DNA of 64,000 bases from VRUE01 sp963730315 (lineage in GTDB: Bacteria > Actinomycetota > Thermoleophilia > Solirubrobacterales > 70-9): the NCBI GenBank assembly GCA_963730315.1, contig CAVSRD010000007.1, forward strand, positions 124,001 to 188,000, written 5' to 3'. The notes beneath the pieces are model-generated. The model ran no database searches and had not been told where the DNA came from. It saw nothing but the letters and a program-made list of their open reading frames with translations. Numbering within the stretch: the stretch's first letter is position 1; each line of letters starts with the position of its first letter. The position numbers and the translations under genes were made by a program. Below are positions 25,239 to 32,540 of the stretch, in pieces.

Positions 25239-26641
25239 ACCGCCGAGAAGCGGCGTAGGGCGAGCCGGGCGAGCAGGCCGTAGGCGACGATCAGGATCCC
25301 CAGGTGCAGTAACGGGCCGCCGATGCCGCCGCCGTTCGCGTCGAGCGCCGCCGTCATCGCCTGCAGCGCGGGCTTGAACGGGAAGACCGCGGTGACGACC
25401 CGGATCGCGTCGTAGACGCTCGCGCCGACCGCCCCCGAGGGGACGAGAGAGAGCAGGGCGATCGGCAGCGAGACCATGAAGGCGAGCAGCGAGACCGCGC
25501 GCACGTCCCGCGCCGTGGCGCCCAGCGCCGCGCCCGCCGAGCCCAGCGCCGCGCCCGAGGCGAGGATCGCGACCAGCCAGAGGCCGAACCGGCTCCAGTC
25601 GAGCGAGACGAAGATCTGCACTCCTGCCAGCATCAGCAACGTCACCGCCAGCCCGGCGGCGATCCCCAGGCCGACCTTCTCGCCGAGCAGCGCCGAGCGC
25701 GAGACGAGGCCGCGGGTGAGGCGGGGGAAGGTGTTCTCCTCCCGCTCCAGGGCGAGCGAGCCGGCGACCAGGAGCAGCGTCACGAAGGTCATGGTGAGCG
25801 CTGCCGCAACGGCGATCGCAAAGACTTCCAGCGGCGGCGTCGGGGCGTTGACCGTCTTCTTGTCGACGACGATCGGCTCGGCCAGCCGATCGATCAGCGG
25901 CGAGGCGACGTCGAGGTTGTCGCGGGCCAGGGTGGCGAAGCGGACCACCCGGTCGAGAGCCGGGCGTTGGGCCGGCGGCACCGCCGTCCGCAGGCCCCGC
26001 AGGACCTTCGCCGCGGTCCGCAGGCCGAGGATCTCGACCGGCGTCCCGAACACGTCGAAGCGCCCCCCGTTCACGACCAGGTCGAGGTAGCGGCCGCCTT
26101 CGGCGGCGATCTGCTTGGCGATCAGAAGGTTCGCCTGGCCGAGCAGCGATTCGATCCGGTCGTCGACCACCTGCGCCTTCAGCGGGTCCTCCTCGTTGAC
26201 GATCACCTGGACTTCCGGCGTTTCCGGGTTGAGCGTGGAGAGGGAGTTGAGCCGGTCGACCAGGTCGGCCGGCAGGATCAGCGCCGCGAGCACGTCGCCC
26301 GAGCGGACCTTCGCTTCGGCGGCCTCGCGGCTGCCGACCGGCACGCACTCGACCCGGCCGCAGATCCGCTTGTCGACCCCGACCGGCTGCAACTGCGACC
26401 CGGCGGCGGCGACCCGCGCGCCGGGCGGGATTTCGTTGAGGAAGGCAACCCTCGGCTCGCCGGGCTCGCGCGATATCGCGAAGCCGATCAGCAGGGCGAT
26501 CACGACCGGGTAGGCAACCAACAGCACCGCCTGCAGGGGGGAGCGGCGCAGGATCTGGAGGTCCTTGAGCAGCAAGAACATCGCGCTGCGCAGGCGCTTC
26601 GATCGCAAAGAATCAGATATGGATGCTCCCTCCGCGCGCAC
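25235..26641 (-). CDS. ABC-2 type transporter permease
   Basis: About 468 residues with the ABC-2 exporter plan. There is an N-terminal hydrophobic helix (LQAVLLVAYPVVIALLIGFAI), a long extracytoplasmic domain of about 200 residues, then five or more helices near the C-terminus, including FAIAVAAALTMTFVTLLLVAGSLALEREE. It is encoded directly after its ATPase partner, so the two form one exporter of the Nat/YhgE-like class; the substrate is unknown. GTG 26641 is supported by AGGGGA 9 nt upstream. A later ATG at 26581 (MFLLLKDLQ) is an alternative start. Confidence 0.88.
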   Translation of the reverse strand: MRAEGASISDSLRSKRLRSAMFLLLKDLQILRRSPLQAVLLVAYPVVIALLIGFAISREPGEPRVAFLNEIPPGARVAAAGSQLQPVGVDKRICGRVECVPVGSREAAEAKVRSGDVLAALILPADLVDRLNSLSTLNPETPEVQVIVNEEDPLKAQVVDDRIESLLGQANLLIAKQIAAEGGRYLDLVVNGGRFDVFGTPVEILGLRTAAKVLRGLRTAVPPAQRPALDRVVRFATLARDNLDVASPLIDRLAEPIVVDKKTVNAPTPPLEVFAIAVAAALTMTFVTLLLVAGSLALEREENTFPRLTRGLVSRSALLGEKVGLGIAAGLAVTLLMLAGVQIFVSLDWSRFGLWLVAILASGAALGSAGAALGATARDVRAVSLLAFMVSLPIALLSLVPSGAVGASVYDAIRVVTAVFPFKPALQAMTAALDANGGGIGGPLLHLGILIVAYGLLARLALRRFSAV

Positions 26642-26644
26642 TGC

Positions 26645-27373
26645 TCAATGTCCCCTGTGCTGGAGGAAGGTCACGAACGCCGTCTCGAAGTCGCTGCCCG
26701 CCGCTTCGGGCGCCGCCTCGCGCACTGCCTCGCGCAGCTGCCCGGAGGTCCCGTCGAAGAGGCTCTCGCCGTCGGCGAGCACCAGCACCCGCTGTCCGTA
26801 GCGCTCCGCCTCCTGGATGTCGTGGGTCGAGAAGATCACCGTCGTGCCGCGCTCCGCCAGCGCCGCGACGAAGCCCCACAGTCGCGCCCGCTGGCGCGGG
26901 TCGAGCCCGACGCTCGGCTCGTCGAGCAGCAGCACCACCGGCCGGGCCAGCAACCCGATCGCGATGTTGATCCGTTGCTGGTTCCCGCCCGACAGGCGGG
27001 CGACGATCTCGTTCCGGCGCTCTCGGAGGTCGGTCAGCTCGAGCATCTCCTCGACCGACCCCCGCGGGTCCCCGTGCCGCTCGAGCCGCGCGAACAGCAG
27101 CAGGTTCTCCTCCACGGTGAGCCGCCGGTACAGCGCCGCCTGCTGCGGCACCCAGCCGACCTCCCCGTTCGGCGAGCTGACCTCGCCGCCATCCGGCTCG
27201 ACGATCCCGGCCAGGATCGAGAGCAGCGTCGTCTTCCCGGCCCCGTTCGGCCCGATCACTGCGACCAGCTCTCCGGGGTCGACGGTGAGGTCGACCCCCT
27301 TCAGCGCTTCGCGCTCGCCATAGCGCTTCACCAGCTGGCGAGCCTCGAGCGCGGCCGTTGCAGCTCCCGCCAT
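26645..27373 (-). CDS. ABC transporter ATP-binding protein
   Basis: A 242-residue ABC ATPase: Walker A VIGPNGAGKTTLLS at about residues 38-51, Q-loop VPQQ, signature ARLSGGNQQRINIA, Walker B VVLLLDEPSVGLD and H-loop STHD. It energises the permease encoded 3 bp downstream. The signature has N at the fourth position (LSGGNQQR), as in NatA/CcmA-like exporters. The start is 43 bp from the divergent hemB start. Confidence 0.93.
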   Translation of the reverse strand: MAGAATAALEARQLVKRYGEREALKGVDLTVDPGELVAVIGPNGAGKTTLLSILAGIVEPDGGEVSSPNGEVGWVPQQAALYRRLTVEENLLLFARLERHGDPRGSVEEMLELTDLRERRNEIVARLSGGNQQRINIAIGLLARPVVLLLDEPSVGLDPRQRARLWGFVAALAERGTTVIFSTHDIQEAERYGQRVLVLADGESLFDGTSGQLREAVREAAPEAAGSDFETAFVTFLQHRGH

Positions 27374-27401
27374 TCGCGCGAACGCTACCGACGCCCTCCC
27401 C

Positions 27402-27407
27402 TAGAAC
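27402..27407 (+). promoter_or_regulatory. -10-like element upstream of hemB
   Basis: TAGAAC lies 9 nt upstream of the hemB ATG (27417) with no ribosome-binding site between. It matches the leaderless pattern seen at parA and jag, although the sixth base is C rather than T. Confidence 0.3.
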
Positions 27408-27416
27408 TCGCACCCG

Positions 27417-28388
27417 ATGCCATTCCCGAGCACCCGCATGCGCCGCATGCGCCGCAGCGAGACCCTGCGCGCCCTGGTCCGCGAGACCGCCCTCTCCGCG
27501 TCGCACTTGATCCAGCCGGCCTTCGTCGTCGCCGGCGAGGGGGTGCGCGAGGAGGTCTCCGCGATGCCAGGCGTCGAGCGCTTCTCGATCTCCGAGCTGG
27601 TCGCCGAGGCGACCGAGATCGCCACGGCGGGGATCGGCGCGATCCTCCTCTTCGGCATCCCCGCCAGCAAGGACGAGTCCGGCTCGGGCGCCTACGACGA
27701 CGAGGGAGTCGTGCAGATGGCGGTGCGGGCGCTGAAGGAGGCCCACCCCGACCTCACGGTGATCACCGACGTCTGTCTCTGCGAGTACACCTCGCACGGC
27801 CACTGCGGCTTCGTCCGCGACGGCGAGGTCGACAACGACCTGACGCTCGAGCTGCTGGCGAAAACGGCGATAACCCACGCCGATGCCGGCGCCGACGCGG
27901 TTGCGCCGAGCGACATGATGGACGGCCGGGTCGGCACGATCCGCCACCAGCTCGACGAGGAGGGCCATGCCGGGGTGCCGATCGTCGCCTACAGCGCCAA
28001 GTACGCGTCGGCCTTCTACGGCCCCTTCCGCGATGCCGCCGAGTCGACCCCCGCGTTCGGCGACCGGCGCGGCTACCAGCTCGACCCGGCCAATGCCGCA
28101 GAGGCGGTGCGGGAGGCGCAGCTCGACCTCGAGGAGGGCGCCGACATGCTGATGGTCAAGCCGGCGCTTCCCTACCTCGACGTCGTCCGCCGCGTCAAGC
28201 AGGAGACCGGGGCGCCGCTCGCCGCCTACCACGTCTCGGGCGAGTACTCGATGCTGAAGGCGGCCGCCGCCAACGGTTGGATCGACGAGCCGGCCGCGGT
28301 GCTGGAGACGCTGACCGCGATCCGCCGCGCCGGCGCCGACGCGATCGTCACCTACTACGCGAAGGAGGCCGCCGCGTGGCTCCGGTAA
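27417..28388 (+). CDS. hemB: Delta-aminolevulinic acid dehydratase (porphobilinogen synthase)
   Basis: It condenses two 5-aminolevulinate molecules to porphobilinogen. The 323-residue protein has the zinc-type metal site DVCLCEYTSHGHCG (about residues 119-132). The two active-site lysines are in VAYSAKYASAFYGPFR and MLMVKPALPYLD. The opening RMRRSETLRALVRET and the active-site lid match the family. Its 3' end overlaps the next gene by 13 bp, making an operon hemB, Ahb-like gene, hemL, small gene. Confidence 0.97.
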   Translation: MPFPSTRMRRMRRSETLRALVRETALSASHLIQPAFVVAGEGVREEVSAMPGVERFSISELVAEATEIATAGIGAILLFGIPASKDESGSGAYDDEGVVQMAVRALKEAHPDLTVITDVCLCEYTSHGHCGFVRDGEVDNDLTLELLAKTAITHADAGADAVAPSDMMDGRVGTIRHQLDEEGHAGVPIVAYSAKYASAFYGPFRDAAESTPAFGDRRGYQLDPANAAEAVREAQLDLEEGADMLMVKPALPYLDVVRRVKQETGAPLAAYHVSGEYSMLKAAAANGWIDEPAAVLETLTAIRRAGADAIVTYYAKEAAAWLR

Positions 28389-29461
28389 AGGTCCCGCAAT
28401 CGAAGGCCCGCGCCCGCAAGGACGGGGCGGCGATCCCCCTGGACGAGGCCGACAAGCGGCTGATGAACCTCTTGCAGTCGAGCTTCCCGCTCCACCCCGA
28501 GCCGTTCGCGACGCTCACCGCCGAGGCCGATCTGGAGCTGGACGAGATCCTCGCCCGCACGCAGCGGCTGCTCGATGAGCGGATCGTGCGCGAGATCACC
28601 CCGATCTTCGACACCCGGGCGCTCGGCTACGAGTCGATGCTGGTCGCCGCCAAGGTCGACGGCGAGCATCCGCAGCGCGCCGCGGCGGCGGTCAACGCCC
28701 ACCCCGGCGTCTCCCACAACTACCTCCGCACCCACGACTTCAACCTCTGGTTCACGATCGCCGTCCCGCCCGATTCCGAGCTGGGCATGGAGGGGACCCT
28801 GGCGGCGCTGCGCGAGGAGACCGGCGCCGAGTCGATGCGCCAGCTCCCCACCCTGACCCTGTTCAAGATCAACATGAACCTGGAGATGGAGAAGGGCACC
28901 GAGGCGCTGGCCGCGGCGGTCGAGGCGGCGCCGCCGCGCGCGCTGGAGCGCCAGCCCTACGACTCCGACGACGTGGCGACGATCCGCGCCCTGCAGGGGC
29001 CGATGGCGGCGGTCGAGCGCCCCTACGACGAGGCGGCGGCCGAGCTTGGAATCCCGACCGAGACGCTGCTCGAGCGGCTGCGCGGCATGGTCGACCGCAA
29101 GCTTCTGCGCCGCGTCGCGGCGATCCTCTACCACCGCCGCGCCGGCTTTTCTGCAAACGGGATGGGGGTCTGGAAGGTGCCGGAGGGGGAGATCCTGGAG
29201 ACCGGCCGGCGGATGGCCTCCTTCCGCGGCATCTCCCACTGCTACCAGCGACCCACCTACGAGGACTGGCCCTACAGCATCTTCACCATGGCTCACGGCC
29301 GCTCGAAGGAGGAGTGCGACGCGATCCTCGACTCGATCGCCGCCGAGTGCGGGATCGGCGCAGACGACCGCGCGACCCTCTACTCCTCGACCGAGTACAA
29401 GAAGATCCGCCTCCAGTACTTCACCGACGACTACGCCCGGTGGGAAACTGACCACTCGTAG
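28376..29461 (+). CDS. Fused AhbA/AhbB-like (NirD/NirL, Lrp-type) siroheme decarboxylase family protein
   Basis: A 361-residue protein made of two Lrp/AsnC-like repeats. The first (about residues 20-175) has DEADKRLMNLLQSSFPLHPE, a winged helix, then HNYLRTHDFNLWFTIAVP. The second (about 205-355) has another helix-turn-helix (YDEAAAELGIPTETLLERLR), then SHCYQRPTYEDWPYSIFTMAHG. These two C-terminal signatures are those of AhbA and AhbB/NirD-L, which decarboxylate siroheme to didecarboxysiroheme for haem d1 or alternative haem synthesis. Residues 190-200 form the linker. GTG 28376 lies inside the end of hemB. A siroheme-pathway role is inferred; a haem-responsive regulator is the alternative. 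Confidence 0.85.
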   Translation: MAPVKVPQSKARARKDGAAIPLDEADKRLMNLLQSSFPLHPEPFATLTAEADLELDEILARTQRLLDERIVREITPIFDTRALGYESMLVAAKVDGEHPQRAAAAVNAHPGVSHNYLRTHDFNLWFTIAVPPDSELGMEGTLAALREETGAESMRQLPTLTLFKINMNLEMEKGTEALAAAVEAAPPRALERQPYDSDDVATIRALQGPMAAVERPYDEAAAELGIPTETLLERLRGMVDRKLLRRVAAILYHRRAGFSANGMGVWKVPEGEILETGRRMASFRGISHCYQRPTYEDWPYSIFTMAHGRSKEECDAILDSIAAECGIGADDRATLYSSTEYKKIRLQYFTDDYARWETDHS

Positions 29462-30719
29462 CTCCGAGCTGTACGAGCGCGCGTGCCGCGTGCTGCCCGG
29501 CGGGGTCAACTCGCCGGTGCGGGCGATGCGGCGAATCGGGCGCGAGCCGGTCTTCGTCGAGCGCGGCGAGGGCTGCGAGCTGGTCGACGTGGACGGCAAC
29601 CGCTACGTCGACTGGGTCTGCTCCTGGGGCCCGCTGGTCCTCGGCCACGCCCACCCGGAGGTGGTCGAGGCGGTCGCCGCCGCCGCCGCGCGCGGCACCA
29701 GCTACGGCGCGGCGACCGAGGCCGAGGTCGAACTGGCCGAGCAGGTCGCCGCCCGCGTCTCCTCGGTCGAGATGCTGCGGATGACCAGCTCGGGCACCGA
29801 GGCGGCGATGGCCGCAGTCCGCCTCGCCCGGGCGGTCAGCGGCCGCGAGGCGGTGGTCAAGTTCGCCGGGGCCTACCACGGCCACTCCGACGGCCTGCTG
29901 GCCGACGCAGGCTCCGGCCTGGCGACGCTGGCGATCCCCGCCAGCCCGGGTGTCACCGCCGCCCAGGCCGCGGGCACGGTCGTCGTGCCCTGGAACGATC
30001 GCGCCGCGGTCTCCCGCGCTCTCGACGAGCACCCGGTCGCAGCCCTGCTGGCTGAGCCGATCGCCGCCAACATGGGAGTCGTCCCGCCCGAGGACGGCTT
30101 CCTCGAGTTCCTGCGCGACGCGACTCGCGAGGCCGGCGCGCTGCTCGTCTTCGATGAGGTGATCACCGGCTTCCGGGTCGCGGCGGGCGGCGCCCAGCAG
30201 CTCTACGGAGTTGAGCCCGACCTGACGGTGTTCGGCAAGGTGATCGGCGGCGGGCTGCCAGCCGCCTGCTTCGGCGGACCGGCGGAGGCGATGGAGCGGG
30301 TCGCGCCGGCCGGCGACGTCTACCAGGCCGGCACCCTCTCCGGCAACCCGCTGGCGATGGCCGCCGGCCTGGCGACGCTGCGCCGGCTCGACGCCGCCGC
30401 CTACGAGCGGTTGGTGGCGCTGACCGACCGCCTCGCGGCCGGGTTCGCCGAGCTGGCGGCCGATCGCCCCCTGCGGGTCGCCTCCGCCCCCGGACTCCTC
30501 ACCCTCTTCTTCTCCGCCGAGCCGATCGCCGACTTCGCCGCGGCGTCGGCCTGCGACGTCGACGCCCACGCCCGCTTCTGCCGCGCGATGCTCGAGCGCG
30601 GCATCTACCCGCCGCCGTCGCAGTTCGAGGCCTGGTTCGTTTCGCTTGCCCACGACGAGGCGGCGATCGACCGCACCCTGGAGGCGGCGAGCGAGGCGCT
30701 CGAGGAGGCGACGCTGTGA
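29448..30719 (+). CDS. hemL: Glutamate-1-semialdehyde 2,1-aminomutase
   Basis: A PLP enzyme that forms 5-aminolevulinate from glutamate-1-semialdehyde in the C5 route. It has the family signature VLPGGVNSPVRAMRRIG, then GHAHPEVVEAV, AYHGHSDGLL and the PLP lysine in LTVFGKVIGGGLPAACFGG. Ends are normal at about 423 residues. The start is odd: no ATG, GTG or TTG exists upstream of the conserved SSELYERACRVLPGG helix in this frame. I use CTG at 29448, preceded by GGTGGGA; the first canonical choice is GTG 29490, which deletes that helix. It overlaps the Ahb-like gene by 14 bp. Confidence 0.92.
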   Translation: MTTRSSELYERACRVLPGGVNSPVRAMRRIGREPVFVERGEGCELVDVDGNRYVDWVCSWGPLVLGHAHPEVVEAVAAAAARGTSYGAATEAEVELAEQVAARVSSVEMLRMTSSGTEAAMAAVRLARAVSGREAVVKFAGAYHGHSDGLLADAGSGLATLAIPASPGVTAAQAAGTVVVPWNDRAAVSRALDEHPVAALLAEPIAANMGVVPPEDGFLEFLRDATREAGALLVFDEVITGFRVAAGGAQQLYGVEPDLTVFGKVIGGGLPAACFGGPAEAMERVAPAGDVYQAGTLSGNPLAMAAGLATLRRLDAAAYERLVALTDRLAAGFAELAADRPLRVASAPGLLTLFFSAEPIADFAAASACDVDAHARFCRAMLERGIYPPPSQFEAWFVSLAHDEAAIDRTLEAASEALEEATL

Positions 30720-31138
30720 ACGAACCCGGCGCAGCCCTGGCGCTGCTTGCCGCGCAGCTGCGCGAGGAGGGCACGCCGATCTCACCTCACGTGATCGAGC
30801 CGCGCGAGGAGCCGGTCTTCGGCCCGCTCGTGGCCGCCGGGCCCCGCGCCGCAGCGGCGCCGGCCGAGTACGCGCTCGTGGTCGAGTCGGTCCGCGAGGG
30901 CTACCTGCTCCACTACGGGGAGCCGCGTTTGCTGGCCGGCCAGGACGCCGACCTGTCCCTGCTCGCCGGCGACTACCTCTACGCGCTCGGCATCGAACGT
31001 CTCAGCGCCCTCGGCGACGCGGAGGCGGTCCGCGTCCTCGCCGACCTGATCAGCGACTGCGCGCGGCTTCACACTGAAGAACGAGAGGCCGGGGTCCCGG
31101 CCCTGTGGCGGGACGCGATCGCCGCGATCGGCGGCTGA
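30716..31138 (+). CDS. Unknown protein at the end of the hem operon
   Basis: A 140-residue mostly helical protein whose GTG overlaps the hemL stop (GTGA), so it is translated with the tetrapyrrole genes. The segment LSLLAGDYLYALGIERLSALGD followed by VRVLADLISDCARLH resembles the helical pattern of isoprenyl synthase-like all-alpha proteins, but the Asp-rich motifs are absent. There is no signal peptide or membrane span. Function unknown; coupling to hemL hints at a role in haem synthesis. Confidence 0.75.
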   Translation: MNEPGAALALLAAQLREEGTPISPHVIEPREEPVFGPLVAAGPRAAAAPAEYALVVESVREGYLLHYGEPRLLAGQDADLSLLAGDYLYALGIERLSALGDAEAVRVLADLISDCARLHTEEREAGVPALWRDAIAAIGG

Positions 31139-31141
31139 CGG

Positions 31142-31918
31142 CTACCGCACCTTGCAGTCGCGGATCAGCGTCGAGCGGACCCGCCGTCCTCCCGCGAACC
31201 CGAAGTTGGCGCTAGCGAACGGGTACACGGCGCCTGGGAAACCGGCTGGCGCGGGGCAGGCGGCACTGACATAGCTGCGGCGCTGACCCTCGTAGGTGTA
31301 GGTGCGGCGCAGCCGCATGCTGAAGTACGTCACGTAGGCCCACTTCCAGGCCGACTTGGGCAGCGTCGTCTTGATCACGGTCCCGAACGGGTCCGTCCCC
31401 TTCAGGACCTTGAAGGCGAGGAGGAGGGAGGAGGGCGGGCGGCGCCCGTAGATCTGCGCGAAGAATCGGCGGTGCCCGCCCGATCGCCGCGCATTGAAGA
31501 CGAGCAGAGGGGCATCGAGGGTGAAGGGCCGCTGGTTGGAGAGGCGCACCCGCACCCGCACCCGGCCGCTGCCGATGATCGCCCCGCCGCACACCCTGCG
31601 GGCGGCCACCATGGTCGCCGGCTGGATCCTGCGAAACCGGCAGGTCGGCAGGCCGCGGTCGAACAGCTTCCCGTCGCGGTTGATCGCGATCGAGATCTGC
31701 CGCAGCTGCGGGGGCGGATCGGCACCGTCGGAGGTGCTGAGAGTGGTGGCGACGCTGACCGCCACCGGCGCAGGTCTGCTGCGCGGCAGCGCGTGGGGGG
31801 AGATGCCCCCATCGAAGGCGACGATCAGGTTCCCCTTCTGCTGCACCTCGCCCCGCGCGCCGGCGGCCACGCCGAGCGCGACCAGCAGCGCCGCCGCGAT
31901 CGGTCCGGCGGACCTCAT
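31142..31918 (-). CDS. Secreted protein, envelope paralogue family (copy 1)
   Basis: A 258-residue exported protein with an Ala-rich signal peptide (SAGPIAAALLVALGVAAGARG). It belongs to a family with three more members in this window (48624-49400, 49446-50213, 63253-64000). Shared marks are GNLIVAFDGGISPHALPRSR near the mature N-terminus, a DRGLPTC segment, CGGAIIGSG, an LLVFNARR...GG stretch, YEGQRRSYVSAAC and a final Cys (RDCKVR). The core looks beta-rich. It begins 1 bp after the stop of the secreted gene upstream, and an MMPL transporter gene precedes both on the same strand. No known function. Confidence 0.8.
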   Translation of the reverse strand: MRSAGPIAAALLVALGVAAGARGEVQQKGNLIVAFDGGISPHALPRSRPAPVAVSVATTLSTSDGADPPPQLRQISIAINRDGKLFDRGLPTCRFRRIQPATMVAARRVCGGAIIGSGRVRVRVRLSNQRPFTLDAPLLVFNARRSGGHRRFFAQIYGRRPPSSLLLAFKVLKGTDPFGTVIKTTLPKSAWKWAYVTYFSMRLRRTYTYEGQRRSYVSAACPAPAGFPGAVYPFASANFGFAGGRRVRSTLIRDCKVR

Positions 31919-31919
31919 G

Positions 31920-32426
31920 CTAGAGGAACCTCGAGGATTCGATCCTGCACTGGTGGAAGCCGAAGCCGACCACGGTGTTGTTAGCACGGCTGTTGGTGCT
32001 GTTCAGTTCCACCGCTTCGTGCTGAGCCTTGCCCTTCTTCCCTGCCTTCAGATACTTGCCGATCTTGCGCAGGTAGCTCTGCTCGCGCTTCAGATAGCCG
32101 ATCCACTTCGTCAGCTTCGCCTTGTCGGCCGGCGGTTGGGGAACCCTGACGATCTGGCCGATCGTCCTGCCCAGCGCCGCGGAGGCGCGAATGAAACGCT
32201 TGCCTGCAGGCACGAGCCCGCCGCTCTTCACCTGGCCTTTGACGCCCTTGAGGATGCGCGAGCTGGCCTGCGAGTTGGTCTTGCAGATCGGCTCGACCGC
32301 AGCGGCGTATTCGTCGCGGGTCGGCGCGGCGACGATTGCCACTGCGACGGGCACAGAGATCAGCAGCACGACGACCGCGGCGAGTCCCAGCAGGGACAGC
32401 GACGGTTTCCTCAAAGAGCTTCCCAC
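31920..32426 (-). CDS. Secreted or membrane-anchored small helical protein, unknown
   Basis: 168 residues from GTG 32426, which has a strong AGGAGGA site 9 nt upstream. The N-terminal hydrophobic segment SLLGLAAVVVLLISVPVAVAIV is a signal peptide or anchor. The rest is helical and basic, with single cysteines in VEPICKTNSQASSR and FHQCRIESS that could pair. It sits between an MMPL transporter gene (114 bp upstream) and a member of the secreted paralogue family (1 bp downstream) and is probably transcribed with both. Function unknown. Confidence 0.75.
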   Translation of the reverse strand: MGSSLRKPSLSLLGLAAVVVLLISVPVAVAIVAAPTRDEYAAAVEPICKTNSQASSRILKGVKGQVKSGGLVPAGKRFIRASAALGRTIGQIVRVPQPPADKAKLTKWIGYLKREQSYLRKIGKYLKAGKKGKAQHEAVELNSTNSRANNTVVGFGFHQCRIESSRFL

Positions 32427-32540
32427 CTGAATCGATCCTCCTGTTTGTTCCGGAGGCCGGCCGGCGCGCAGCGCACGTCGGCACCCCTCCCGTCAAAGCC
32501 GCATACGAAAAATACACCGGCTTCTACGATCCTTCATCTC

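Noticed and set aside
25967..28375. A long N-terminal extension in frame with the Ahb-like protein
   Set aside because: It runs through the ABC genes on the other strand and hemB in another frame; the family begins at GTG 28376.
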